Made by a program: the position numbers and the translations under genes. From Macrostomum hystrix (taxonomy: Eukaryota; Platyhelminthes; Macrostomidae): 64,000 bases of DNA. The stretch's first letter is position 1, and each line of letters starts with the position of its first letter. The DNA lies in assembly GCA_950097015.1 (NCBI GenBank), contig CATNEN010000001.1, positions 5,627,001-5,691,000 of the forward strand, written 5' to 3'. Under the pieces are notes generated by a model that saw only the letters and a program-made list of their open reading frames with translations, was not told the DNA's origin and did not search any database. Below, in pieces: positions 49,201 through 60,309 of this stretch.

Positions 49201-49333
49201 CGCCTTCATTGTTACTGGGGGCTTGTTCTGTCTGGGCTTGCTCCTACTGGCTGTTGAGATGGCCGTCACTTGGCTTAAAACTCGGGGCTGGTGTCTGCTC
49301 GGACGAGTTGGCTCGACTCCGATGGACTCATAG
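46261..49333 (+). pseudogene. Ionotropic glutamate receptor, unit 4, internally deleted
   Basis: Exon 1 is absent. Exon 2 (about 46273-46395) has a TGA at the TCA of VSEL and a one-base deletion in LAKS. Exon 4 (from about 46830) has lost part of the region around the HVMKK segment and has further indels; its last 230 bp match the other units almost exactly. Exon 5 begins normally at 47302 but at about 47382 runs directly into exon 10 sequence (ASVTQMPIKSLE), so S1, M1, the pore and M3 are gone. Exon 10 then has a one-base deletion at NCPF. Exon 11 (about 48325-48455) has lost about 17 nt. Exon 12 (about 49067-49333) is intact and nearly identical to unit 3. Exons 10-12 derive from a unit 3-like gene in inverted orientation. 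Confidence 0.9.
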
Positions 49334-49589
49334 ATGCTAAATTTCACTTTCGGCATTTTTATTCAATCCTTTTTCATGATTTGACAGATTGAATTCATGA
49401 CTAACAAATATTTCGCCTAATTTATTTCAGTTTTAAGCAAATATGTTTCAACTAAATTGCATAATGTGGGATGAAATAGTGAAAAAATTAGTCTGAATTG
49501 CTTTTTAAGACGATTGTACCCCGAAATAACTAAACAGCCGTCAAAATGACTGATCACGCTGGGCTAGACCTGTGTGAAATACTCACTCA

Positions 49590-50390
49590 GGAGTTGTAGC
49601 CTAGTGTTTAGAGCGTCGTACTCATGATTTGAAGGTCGGGGGTTCGTTTTCCGACTCCACTTAAACAATTTGCGTCCTTTGTGGTTCCTGGTATTACATA
49701 AGCCAATTACCTCAGCATTGCTTCAGTTCAACCAGCTGCTAAATGGGTACCAAGCGTTGGCTTGGGTAATTAAGGGTGCGTGTGGCGTGTTCTCCAGTCT
49801 ATGGATTGAGCAGCCCCAAGCCCTTCAGATGCTACGCGCAATGGCTGCGGCTGTGCTGTCGGCTGCACGTCTGGTGCAAGTAGCGATCATCTGCTTCTCA
49901 TGGTTGTATTCTACGCAATGGGGCTGCTTACTCCCAGTTGCAGAACCAAACTTGGGGTGACCTTTTGCCACTCGATGGAATCTGGGATTCACTGGTCAAG
50001 GCCGGACACGACCCTAGGAGGATCAAGCAGTTTGATGATTACTTAAAAAGAGGGCAGCAAACGGGCATCCATGATGGTGCATTCATGATAATGCCAAATT
50101 CTCGCTTGTGGCGCTTCACCTCACTTCTTCAAAAGAGCACGTTGGCCCACGGCAATGCCATCTTGACATACTTCACTTAGCTGCTGCGGGCATCCTTCGG
50201 AGGCAGCGGGGAGGCGTTGCCGCCCATTCCGCAACTAAAGCTGCGGTGTCGCGCAGGGGTTGCTTAGGAGTCACTGGCAATCGCAGGATTGTCTCTCACT
50301 GGCTTCTGATCTATTGTTACCAAATGAGTTGTCAGTGCCCACCAGCCCACCTGCAAATATCCTCGTTATTATTAATTTTTTTGAGAATTC
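49590..50390 (+). mobile_element. SINE family A, long copy with family B-like tail
   Basis: A tRNA-like head (TAGTGTTTAGAGCGTCGTACTC, then GGGGTTCGTTTTCC) and body (TTCAGTTCAACCAGCTGC, CAGTCTATGGATTGAGCAGC, CTGCGGCTGTGCTGTCGG) match 22417-22690. The copy continues through CTCGATGGAATCTGGGATTC, CACGACCCTAGGAGGATC and GTTACCAAATGAGTTG to CCACCTGCAAATATCCTCG and TTATTATTAA. Its last part resembles the end of family B (ACCAAACTATGTGTCATTGCC, CTCCTGCAATTATTATT). About 800 bp, without an apparent long coding frame. Confidence 0.75.
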
Positions 50391-51159
50391 AGTAAATGTA
50401 GGGGAGTCTCTAGAACGGTGGTTAGAGCTCAATGGGAAAACTCGCTTTGACCTAAACACTTTGTCCTCGAGGGTGACAAAGCTGGGTTAAAAATAAGTGC
50501 AGGTGTGTCGTGTCGGCCTCTACAGTCTATGGACTGAGCAGCTGTACGCATCCTTTAGAGCGGCCTTTGAATAGCTGCGCCTTACTTCGCTTTACATCAG
50601 GCCCAAAACTTTTTATTAACAGTACAAAGACTACGCTATTTTTCTGTACAAGCCTTTATGGCAAATACATATAGGTTAAAAGATGAAAAAAAAATAATTA
50701 GTCAATCATATATATTAAAAAATGATAGCCGTCATGATTAAATCATGAAATTTAGTCATGTTGGTGGTTTTTGCCACCAGACACCCCGACGTTTTGTCCA
50801 GTCTGTCCAGAATCACAAATCATAAAGTTGTTGTATCAGATAGAAGGGAAAAGTTAAGCCCTTGTTCTGGATTTTCATGGCAATTGGTTGAATGTTTTGG
50901 TAGATACAGAAAAAAATATGTGAGTATTCAAAGAACTACTATTTAAGATTGTCAATTGTCTATTGTATTTAAGCCATTCAGATATGCGGCTGCAAATTGT
51001 CAAAGCAGTCTTCAACACCACCCAATCTATTTATAGGAACAGAAACGACATTGCCGAGACCTTAATTGCGATCCCCTTTTGGAATATTGGAAGATTTAGA
51101 AGTGCACTGCAGCCATTTATCAAGCAAACAATTTACCAAATGTGTTAGCGCTGCACAGA
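50391..51159. other. Spacer with a decayed SINE fragment
   Basis: A fragment at about 50410-50590 carries GGTTAGAGCTC, then GTGTCGTGTCGGCCTC and AGTCTATGGACTGAGCAGC, similar to the family A body. The rest is AT-rich and unrecognised. The last about 20 bp beside unit 5 match the intron start that follows exon 2 of unit 2. Confidence 0.5.
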
Positions 51160-51533
51160 GCAGTTGGTAGGCCGATGTACGGAAGCTGCAGCGACTTAGC
51201 CAGAGAGCTCAGCTCTGAGACGAGACCGCAGCTGCCGACTGCCAGCACGGCTGACCCGGGTGGGAGCACACTGCAATTGGCAATTTTCTCGCTGTCAGAA
51301 AGTACAGGCAGTTGCAGCCATCTCAGGTCACTCACCTTCCTTAGCAGCCAGCTGAGCCCCGTCCGCGGACCCTGCACAGTCATGTGCGACATCGAGTGGC
51401 CTGAAAGCAGCCGCCAGTTAGAATTCACTCGTCTTCTCACAGCCAGGTCGATGATTAAAATGTCCAGAGCGTTCTGCTCAACCACAACTGCCAGTTTGAA
51501 GTCGACACCCATTGCGATGGACAGAAGACACAA
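51160..51533 (-). pseudogene. Ionotropic glutamate receptor, unit 5, N-terminal fragment
   Basis: This has exon 1 without a usable start codon (a TAA lies in frame upstream of FLCLLSIAMG), carrying DFKLAVVVEQNALDI and RRVNSNWRLLSGHSMSH. A one-base deletion near VQVSADG shifts the frame. An approximately 65-nt intron with GTGAGT and TTGCAG follows, then exon 2 (VLAVGSCGLVSELSSLAKS, LPYIGLPTALCS). Nothing of exons 3-12 follows on the minus strand; the next sequence belongs to spacer and to unit 4 in the opposite orientation. The fragment resembles unit 2 most closely around exon 2. Confidence 0.85.
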
Positions 51534-52266
51534 AAATACTGATATTGCTTAAAAAACATCGCCATACCAATCATCGTTTTTGAGTTTCTGGTTCGCTAAT
51601 TGCCCCTATCGTCGAAAGACGCAAAGCAATAAGTTTCTAAGACTTTGCTACAAACAATGCTGCTTGCGCGACATTGTAGCTCGTAAATTTTGGCAGGTTG
51701 TGTGTGTCGCGTGCTGGAGTGATGTACGCTTATAAGTATACCTAGAAAATGCTGCTGACTGGAAGCGGGTAATTGGTTCGCACTGCAGGGTTCCTTAATA
51801 ATTGGTTACGCTTCTTTCTGAATTATTGATGAAAGTTAGCTAAGCTAAGCCAGGAAGTTCTGTCACGATGAAAAATATTTTCAACTCCTCAGCTTGTCTT
51901 AGTTACACTTATGAGTATGGTTTTAGTAAAGTTAATTTGAAAAGTTATTTTTGTCTTGGCCGTTGTTGAAGGCGGTTTGAAGGTGAAACTCAAACGCCAT
52001 AATCAAACAGTCTTGTGGCTAGCTAGACTCACGCTTCTTTTAGTAGAACCAGCCAGTAATTACAAATCCATAATGCTCGCCAATTTACGGAAAATAGAGT
52101 CAACCAATAAGCCAATTTAATGGATTCGCAGCCAACGAATAGGCTGTTGCTTCGGAATCGCTGTAATTTCAACAGCTGTTAAATGCTCCATAAAAAATGG
52201 AGTCCTGCTTTGCCTTTCTACGCTTAGCCTTATCTTTCCGCCTAAACTAATCTTCTTTAAGCATGG
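51534..52266. other. Upstream region of FOXRED2
   Basis: This lies between the iGluR unit 5 fragment and FOXRED2, with no exon recognised. It should contain the FOXRED2 promoter, and a TATA-like box lies at its right edge. Confidence 0.5.
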
Positions 52267-52273
52267 TATAAAA
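52267..52273 (+). promoter_or_regulatory. TATA-like box upstream of FOXRED2
   Basis: TATAAAA in the context GGTATAAAACG lies 86 nt before the FOXRED2 ATG. A start site 25-35 nt downstream would fall just before a splice-acceptor-like TATTTTGCAG at 52304-52313. It is the only well-placed TATA box I noticed beside a recognised gene. Confidence 0.5.
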
Positions 52274-52358
52274 CGACCGTATCATTCCACACGCGCCTCG
52301 TTCTATTTTGCAGGAAAAGCTGCAATTTCTCTGGCTTTACACGATCAACCTGGCAAAC

Positions 52359-54877
52359 ATGCAGCTGCTTGAGCAAAGTCTAATAGTAGCCACCTTGGCT
52401 ATGCTAGCTGCGCCATCCTATTCGCTTGAGGCGCACGAATACTGCGTGGTAGGCGCTGGACCTGCGGGCCTCCAGTTGGGCTACTTCCTGCGCGCAGCAG
52501 AGCACGACTACGTAATCATCGATCGGGCCCAGCGACCAGGGGCATTCTTTGAGACCTATCCTAGACACGACACTCTGATTAGCATTAACAAAAGGTGGAC
52601 GGATTCCAGGAACACCGAATATTCGCTGCGGCATGACTGGAACAGTTTGCTGTCGAACGACGCCCAGATGCAGATGCGTTACTATTCTGTGAAAATGTTC
52701 CCAAAACGGCGTGATATTTTGCTCTACTTAAAAGACTTCAAAGAAAGGTTTAATTTAAATGTACACTTTAATACGGAAGTGAAAGCAATGCAAAAGCTTC
52801 CGGATTCATTGGGATATAGATTCGCGCTGGAGACTAGCAAAGAGCGATACCACTGCCAGGTAGTGATCGTAGCTACAGGCCTATTCAAGATGAAGCCGCT
52901 CAACATCACAGGGCTGGAGCACACCACCTCGTATGATCAGATGTCGCTGAATCCGGCCGACTATGAGAACAAGCGAGTCCTCATCATCGGCAAGGGCAAT
53001 GCCGGCTTTGAAACCGCGGCGCATATCTATGGCCACACCCGGCTAATTCACATGCTGTCCAGACGCAGGGTGCGCCTAGCCTGGAGCACGCACTATGTTG
53101 GCGACCTTCGCGCGGTCAATAACGAACTGCTGGACACCTACCAGCTCAAGTCGATCGACGCACTACTAGAGCATGACGCAAATGACATGGTCATTCGCCG
53201 TAGACCTGATGGTCTGCTGTCCATTAATTCCAGGGCTTCGGAGCGGTTTGATCATGGAGTTTCCTCGGACGCCAATGAGCAATACGAGAAACTCTTGCCG
53301 AAAGTTTTGGACAAGCTGGGCGGGGATAACCAATCAGCGGTGGATCTGGATCTAGGCGGCGCATTCGATTTCAAATATGACATAATCATTCGCGCCAATG
53401 GCTTTGAATTTGATCGCTCCTGGCTGCCGAACATTACCACCACGGTCAGCGGAAAGTATCCAAAGATCTCTGCCAACTACGAGTCTGTCGACATGCCAGG
53501 CCTTTATTTCGCGGGCACCCTAGCGCACAGCTTGGACTATCGCAAGGCCGCCGGTGGCTTCATACACGGCTTTCGTTATACCGCGAGAGCGCTGCAGCGA
53601 CTGCTGGATGTCAAACGGCATGGTCGAGCCTGGCCCTCGCTGAGGCTGTCCTTGGACGGGCTACTCGATACCATGGTGCGCAAGATCAACGAAGGCTCTG
53701 GAACCTATCAGATGTTCCAGAATCTGGGCGATGTGTTCATTATCGATAGGCAAGTGATCAACGTGTTTTTACTGTTTTGCATGCTCAATTCTGGCCTGAG
53801 AAGTCGCATAACTAACATACTTTCTGAGCAGGCAGGCGTCCAACTTCACTTTACTCGAAGAGTTCCCACTGCGACTCCTGACTAGCCTGTCCGCAGCCAC
53901 CGGCCACAGAGTGCCAGCCGGCAGTCCCGTGTTCGTATTCGTCTTTGAGTACGGTAGAAACTTCTCCGGCCCAGCTCTTGACGTGTTCAGCGAGCAGCGC
54001 ACTGGTTGCGAAACAGCCAATGGGTACGAGTGCAACTTTCTACACCCGGTCATCTACAGGTACGACACGCTGCCAACTGCTAAAGAAGGTGAGTTAAGTG
54101 GAAAGATTATGAACTGTCTACTTAAAAACGGGTCACTAGAATTTTGCTCGGTAGTTCTAAAAATAGGTCCAGTTCACGCGAACACTTTAATAAACTTTTG
54201 GTAGCCTAAAAGACCTCAACTCGATGGTTCAAGAACAGACAGACGTACCTCACAAATTACATAGCACAGGTGACAGAGGCTAGGGAAACAGCTGCGGTGT
54301 AGCCAAAATACGGTTCCTTAGCAACATGCTTTGTTTTTTATAACTACAATAATTTTTACCCGAAGTGCCTTCAACCGTTTAAAGGTAAAATATTATTTGA
54401 AAAGCGATCTTTACAAAACGTTCCAAAGTAGTCTCCTGATGTCATCAACTGACCAGCTTTTCCCGGCCATTAAGTAGTCCAAATAGCTTCCCTATCCAGA
54501 CACACAAAATGTTTAGTGTGTGAGTTTGGATCACTCCAATACAGTTGTACCATCAATCCACAGCATCTGACAGCTCAACTAAAGCTAGTCCGTCGCGTCT
54601 GCCAAAGCCGACATCGCTAATTCACCTAGACGAAGATGTGCATACAAACTTCCGTGCCCAGATGAATCACATCAGACCGTTGGCCGCTTTCCTGGAAAAC
54701 GCGCTGAACCAGCCTCTCTATCCGGTGTCCCTGGAACGATGCGCTCTGCTTGCCCTGCTGCACGGTTCTAGTCAGGCCGTTGAGAACTGGTGCGGCGGCG
54801 ATGTCGGAACCGGTTCGGTGCCGAGAGGCTGGTCGATTGCCGACATGATGCAGAACGGCTGGACGCTGCAAGACTGA
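52359..54877 (+). CDS. FOXRED2: FAD-dependent oxidoreductase domain-containing protein 2 (FOXRED2/ERFAD)
   Basis: A luminal flavoprotein which in vertebrates works in ER-associated degradation with SEL1L, OS-9 and ERdj5. Three exons give 653 aa (human 684): 52359 to about 53749, about 53832-54088, 54564-54877. Residues 1-23 form a signal peptide. The first Rossmann motif GAGPAG is at residues 32-37, followed by FETYPRHDTLISINKR and LRHDWNSLLS. A second nucleotide-binding motif is GKGNAGFE, then HMLSRRRVRLAWSTHYVGDLRA, LLDTYQLKS and DYRKAAGGFIHGFRYT. Exon 2 has FEYGRNFSGP and NFLHPVIYRY. The match to human FOXRED2 is colinear throughout. The protein ends LQD, without the KEEL-type retrieval signal of the human protein. 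The exon 1/2 junction can be read as a GC donor (TAG/GCAAGT) or a weak GT donor (CAA/GTGATC) four bases later; both give the same residues. Confidence 0.95.
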
Positions 54878-55144
54878 GTGTTTAAGCTTTCGACGGCGGC
54901 TGAACTTATATTAGATTACGAGTATATCTTACAACACGGACAGTTCAAGCTGATGTATAGCCTGGCTTCAGTAGATCATGTTAACAAGAATGTCTATTAG
55001 TGCACTGGTTACACTCAGTGCTTGAGGTAAATCACCTAGCATCTGCTGGGAAGAGATACATTTATTAACATTTAAAATAACTTCTATGATACCTGTAAAG
55101 ATACCTGTAGCAAGTAGACTGGCACCAATAACACTTGTTGAAGT
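54878..55144. other. Short spacer after FOXRED2
   Basis: Non-coding, presumably FOXRED2 3' UTR. No repeat or exon was recognised before the minisatellite starts. Confidence 0.4.
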
Positions 55145-55600
55145 TTTTGTACTCGTACCTGAAGATGCCTGTCAGACTGGCTCTTAAGATACCTGTCGGA
55201 CTGGCTCTTAAAATACCTGTCAGACTGGCACTTGAGATACCTTCAGACCGGCTCTTAAGATACCTGTCAGACTGGCTCTTTAGATACCTGTCAGACTGGC
55301 TCTTTAGATACCTGTCAGACTGGCTATTAAGATACCTGTCAGACTGGCTATTAAGATACCTGTCAGACTGGCTCTTAAGATACCTGTCAGACTGGTTCTT
55401 TAGATACCTGTCAGACTGGCTATTAAGATACCTGTCAGACTGGCTCTTTAGATACCTGTCAGACTGGCTATTAAGATACCTGTCAGACTGGCACTTAAGA
55501 TACCTGTCAGACTGGCACTTAAGGTACCTGTCAGACTGGCACTTAAGGTACCTGTCAGACTGGCACTTAAGGTACCTGTCAGACTGGCATGAAATAAAAG
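55145..55600. repeat. 24-bp minisatellite
   Basis: About 18-19 copies of a 24-bp unit (GATACCTGTCAGACTGGC then TCTTAA). Variation is concentrated in the last six bases (TCTTAA, TATTAA, TCTTTA, ACTTAA). The last four units use ACTTAAGGTACC or ACTTAAGATACC, so the right edge is more homogeneous. Twenty-four is a multiple of three, which produces an open frame with an eight-residue repeat (CQSDRYLK) on the minus strand. This is not supported as a gene. Confidence 0.97.
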
Positions 55601-56217
55601 TTTCAAGAAAAGAAACCAACTTGTCGTACCTGAACTAATATTTCCAGAAGGTGCGAAAACCGCGGCTAACAGAAAACTGATCATTCCTTATCAAACGCCA
55701 AAAACTCACATCTATTTAGGCGCATAGCAACTATAAAGCCATCAAGTCATCAAATCACACACATCCATATGCAGCGTAAAATTTAAATTATGAAGAAAAT
55801 AAAGAACAAGATATTCTACTTTGTCAAGCACCGTAGAAAAAAGCAGAAAGAAAAATATAATTTTTATAATTTAATACGATTAAATGTCCTGTATTCAACA
55901 GCTGTTAGAAGGTTATGACAAAAACAGCAGACTTTACATTAGAAATGCTGCATTTTAAACCAAAATTTAAATAATCAATACACACGGTTAAAGCAAATCT
56001 ATTTAAAGTTAAGTGAATTAAAAAAAAATAGTTAGCACCAAATTACTGTTTAAGCCCTGCAACATGTTCCTTTGGAAAGTTGAAACTATAAGAAAATAAT
56101 AAAATATTTTGTTTTTAATATTGTCATTTTATTAATAGTTTAAATTAACTACGGAATTATAAAATAGACACATAGGAGTAAGAAGTACTTTACTTCAAGC
56201 TAGGTTGCTGTAATGCG
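55601..56217. other. AT-rich spacer between two minisatellites
   Basis: I see no gene, RNA or element between the 24-bp and 21-bp arrays. Confidence 0.5.
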
Positions 56218-58530
56218 TTGCTTAAATATTTATATGCAGGCAGATATGGGATACCTATGAGTAGAAATAGGATATCTTCGAATAGAGATTGGAATTTCAT
56301 GGCTAGAGATGGGAGATACAAGTGTAGAGATGGGAAATCTGATTGTAGAGATGGGAAATCTGATTGTAGAGATGGGATATCGAAGTGTAGAGATGGGAAA
56401 TCTGATTGTAGAGATGGGATATCTAAGTGCAGAGATGGGAAATCTGATTGTAGAGATAGGATATCTAAGTGTAGAGATGGGAAATCTGATTGTAGAGATG
56501 GGATATCTAAGTGTAGAGATGGGATATCCAATTGTAGAGATGGGATATCCAAGTGTAGAGATGGGATATCTGATTGTAGAGATGGGATATCCAATTGTAG
56601 AGATGGGATATCTAATTTTAGAGATGGGATATCTAAGTGTAGAGATGGGATATCTGATTGTAGAGATGGGATATCTAAGTGCAGAGATGGGAAATCTGAT
56701 TGTAGAGATGGGATATCTAAGTGTAGAGATGGGAAATCTGATTGTAGAGATGGGATATCTAAGTGTAGAGATGGGATATCCAATTGTAGAGATGGGATAT
56801 CCAAGTGTAGAGATGGGATATCTGATTGTAGAGATGGGATATCCAATTGTAGAGATGGGATATCCAAGTGTAGAGATGGGATATCTGATTGTAGAGATGG
56901 GATATCCAATTGTAGAGATGGGATATCTAATTTTAGAGATGGGATATCTAATTGTAGAGATGGGATATCTAATTGTAGAGATGTGATATCTAATTGTAGA
57001 GATGGGATATCTGATTGTAGAGATGGGATATCTAATTGCAGAGATGGGATATCTAAGTGTAGAGATGGGATATCTAATTGTAAAGATGGGATATCCAATT
57101 GTAGAGATGGGATATCTAATTGTAGAGATGGGATTTCTAATTGTAGAGATGGGATATCTAATTGTAGAGATGGGATATCTAATTGTAGAGATGGGATATC
57201 TAATTGTAGAGATGTGATATCTAATTGTAGAGATGGGATATCTGATTGTAGAGATGGGATATCTAATTGTAGAGATGGGATATCTAAGTGTAGAGATGGG
57301 ATATCTAATTGTAAAGATGGGATATCCAATTGTAGAGATGGGATATCTAATTGTAGAGATGGGATATCTAATTGTAGAGATGGGATATCTAATTGTAGAG
57401 ATGTGATATCTAATTGTAGAGATGTGATATCTAATTGTAGAGATGGGATATCTAATTGTAGAGATGGGATATCTAATTGTAGAGATGGGATATCTAATTG
57501 TAGAGATGGGATATCTGATTGTAGAGATGGGATATCTGATTGTAGAGATGGGATATCTAATTGTAGAGATGGGATATCTAATTGTAGAGATGGGATATCC
57601 AATTGTAGAGATGGGATATCTAATTGTAGAGATGGGATATCTGATTGTAGAGATGGGATATCCAATTGTAGAGATGGGATATCCAAGTGTAGAGATGGGA
57701 TATCTGATTGTAGAGATGGGATATCCAATTGTAGAGATGGGATATCTAATTTTAGAGATTGGATATCTAATTGTAGAGATGGGATATCTAATTGTAGAGA
57801 TGTGATATCTAATTGTAGAGATGGGATATCTGATTGTAGAGATGGGATATCTAATTGCAGAGATGGGATATCTAAGTGTAGAGATGGGATATCTAATTGT
57901 AAAGATGGGATATCCAATTGTAGAGATGGGATATCTAATTGTAGAGATGGGATTTCTAATTGTAGAGATGGGATATCTAATTGTAGAGATGGGATATCTA
58001 ATTGTAGAGATGGGATATCTAATTGTAGAGATGTGATATCTAATTGTAGAGATGGGATATCTGATTGTAGAGATGGGATATCTAATTGTAGAGATGGGAT
58101 ATCTAAGTGTAGAGATGGGATATCTAATTGTAAAGATGGGATATCCAATTGTAGAGATGGGATATCTAATTGTAGAGATGGGATATCTAATTGTAGAGAT
58201 GGGATATCTAATTGTAGAGATGTGATATCTAATTGTAGAGATGTGATATCTAATTGTAGAGATGGGATATCTAATTGTAGAGATGGGATATCTAATTGTA
58301 GAGATGGGATATCTAATTGTAGAGATGGGATATCTGATTGTAGAGATGGGATATCTGATTGTAGAGATGGGATATCTAATTGTAGAGATGGGATATCTAA
58401 TTGTAGAGATGGGATATCTGATTGTAGAGATGGGATATCTAATTGTACAGAAAGAATACTTGAATGTAGAGATAGGATATCTAATTGTAGAGATAGGATA
58501 TCTACGTGTAGAAATAGGACATTTCAATAA
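56218..58530. repeat. 21-bp minisatellite with higher-order repeats, ~107 copies
   Basis: The unit is GATGGGATATCTAATTGTAG plus A, with variants GATGTGATATC, GGGAAATC, CTGATTG, CCAATTG, CTAAGTG, GTAAAGATG and AATTTTAG. A block of variants repeats at an offset of exactly 819 bp (39 units): GATGTGATATC pairs at about 56980/57799 and 57211/58030. A shorter variant string recurs at about 315 bp (15 units) near 56540 and 56860. Degenerate units with GATAGGATATC flank both edges. Three frames on one strand and at least two on the other are open for hundreds of codons only because 21 is a multiple of three. No start, signal or family similarity supports a protein. Each unit contains GATATC or a close variant. 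Confidence 0.97.
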
Positions 58531-58582
58531 TTAGAGAACTGGTTCTTAAAAACGAACACTAAACAATGACCACGAAATAGAA

Positions 58583-60249
58583 TTAAGCGATAACTTGTAC
58601 ATCCTCAACACCGGAATTCTCGCGCACACTCAGGTGCTTAGCTGATGTCATTGGACTGTGCCGCGGGTTCAGCTGCTCTGTATCGGCGTGATACCTCATG
58701 TGCAGCTTGAGACTCAGCCGGTGAGTGAAGCACTTGCTGCAGATTGAGCAACAGTGAGGCCTCTCGCCGGTGTGCAGCCGCATGTGGTCCTCCAGGGTGT
58801 TAGCCTGCCGGAAGCGCTGACCGCACAGGTCGCACTTGTGAGGTTTGTCACCGGTGTGGGTGAGCAGGTGATGGTTGAGATGGGCCAGCTGACGAAATGC
58901 CCGACCGCAGAGTTCGCAATCGAATGGCTTTTCGTCCCGATGGATGCGCATGTGCACCTGGGGGTGCGATTGGTTAAGTTGCAGGCGATAATCCGAAGTT
59001 CTAGCCAATCAGATAACAGTAGCAACCCTCCGATATAACCTAGCCAATCAGATAACAGTAGCAACCCTGCGATATAACCTAGCCAATCAGATAACAGTAG
59101 CAGTAGATCAGATTATCTGTTATCAGGTAACAGATAACAGTAGCAACCCTCCGATATAACCTAGCCAATCAGATAACAGTAGCAACCCTCCGATATAACC
59201 TAGCCAATCAGATAGCAGTAGCAACCCTCCGATATAACCTAGCCAATCAGATAGCAGTAGCAACCCTCCGATATAACCTATCCAATCAGATAACAGTAGC
59301 AACCCTCCGATCCCACCTAGCCAATCAGAGAATAGTAGTGGAATATTAGGGATCTACTGATCTAACCTAGCCAATCAGAGAATAGTTGAAACTACTAATC
59401 ACATGAACCCTCTGTCTCAACCAATCAGAGAAATGTATCACTATTTCGTCTAGGACTGATCGCTGAGCTAATCACCTTCAGATATCCCTGGCTTGCGTAG
59501 GCTTTGTCGCAGATACTACAGTGGTGCTTTTTATCCAGATGATGAATCGGCACGTGCCTTTTTAGGCTAGTGGAAGTGGCGAAACACTTTCCGCACTGAT
59601 TGCACTCGTGTGGCTTTTCGCCAGTGTGAGTCTCCAGGTGGTTGCGTAGGTGAGCAAACAGGTGAAAACGTCGCTGACAAATGTAACAAGAGAACTGTTT
59701 GTCTCTATCGATGCTCATTAGGCGAGCTTTCACAGCTGCCACAGAAACTTGACGCTCATCTGTTAACTGTCTGAGCTGCTCTGAGAACTGATTCTTCTTC
59801 TCAACTGGGCCCAGTTTCACCAGCTCAGAATGGCTATCAAAATGTTTGCCGTGCTTATCAGACAGATAGTTGGCCAGCCTACTTATAGTAGAGTTTAACG
59901 ATGGCAGCGTTGCTGAAGCTTCGATTTCAACTATGGCCGCGACTGCTTCGCTCTCTAGCCATCCGTAGCAATTGTCCTCCTGTTCGCCATTGGCTTCAGA
60001 ACCTGTTAGATAATGATGACCTTCATCGTTTGTTACCGACGGTACAGCTCCCGGTTCTTGCTTTACCTGAAGAAACGACGGTTTTGGCGCAAATTTGTTC
60101 TTTAATCTAGCCAGTAACTGGTTGAGCTCGTCGTCTTGATGAATCTGCAGACGCTGTTCTCGACTGTAACAGGGCTCCACATTCTCAAGCGCATGCTCAA
60201 CAGTCTCAACTGGCACGGAAGGCCGAAATGACATTTGATCGCTGCTCAT
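58583..60249 (-). CDS. C2H2 zinc-finger protein with six fingers
   Basis: A putative DNA-binding transcription factor. Two exons, 60249-59476 and 58957-58583 (stop 58583-58585), give 382 aa. The first about 185 residues have no known domain and contain acidic and Ser/Thr-rich stretches. Six C2H2 fingers (C-x2-C-x12-H-x3-H) then run in series: CYICQRRFHLF, CNQCGKCFATS, CSICDKAYASQ, CELCGRAFRQL, CDLCGQRFRQA and CSICSKCFTHR, joined mostly by HTGEKPH or HTGDKPH linkers. The intron falls inside finger 3 between GYLK and VHMRIH, in phase 0, and rejoins with correct Cys/His spacing, which confirms the splice. A tail of about 35 residues follows finger 6. I cannot name an orthologue. The intron is largely a 39-bp minisatellite, and another minisatellite lies just upstream of the gene. 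Confidence 0.92.
58990..59430. repeat. 39-bp minisatellite in the zinc-finger gene intron
   Basis: About ten copies of a 39-bp unit (CTAGCCAATCAGATAACAGT then AGCAACCCTCCGATATAAC) occupy nearly the whole 518-nt intron. Copies nearest the splice acceptor (58958) and in the middle are almost identical. Towards the donor the unit decays (CCAATCAGAGAATAG). One copy carries an insertion with an inverted CAGATTATCTGTTATCAG segment around 59105-59130. Confidence 0.95.
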
Positions 60250-60309
60250 TACTCACTTTTGCCTACCGATTCAAGCAACAGGCGCTGAAAATTTAAGACA
60301 ACGTTCTAG

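Noticed and set aside
55065-55638. Eight-residue-repeat protein (CQSDRYLK type)
   Set aside because: 24-bp minisatellite open in frames on both strands; no signal, domain or splice context supports it.
56190-58534. Open frames of 652-770 codons on both strands
   Set aside because: The 21-bp unit is a multiple of three with few stops, so several frames are open together. This is a repeat artefact, not a repeat protein.
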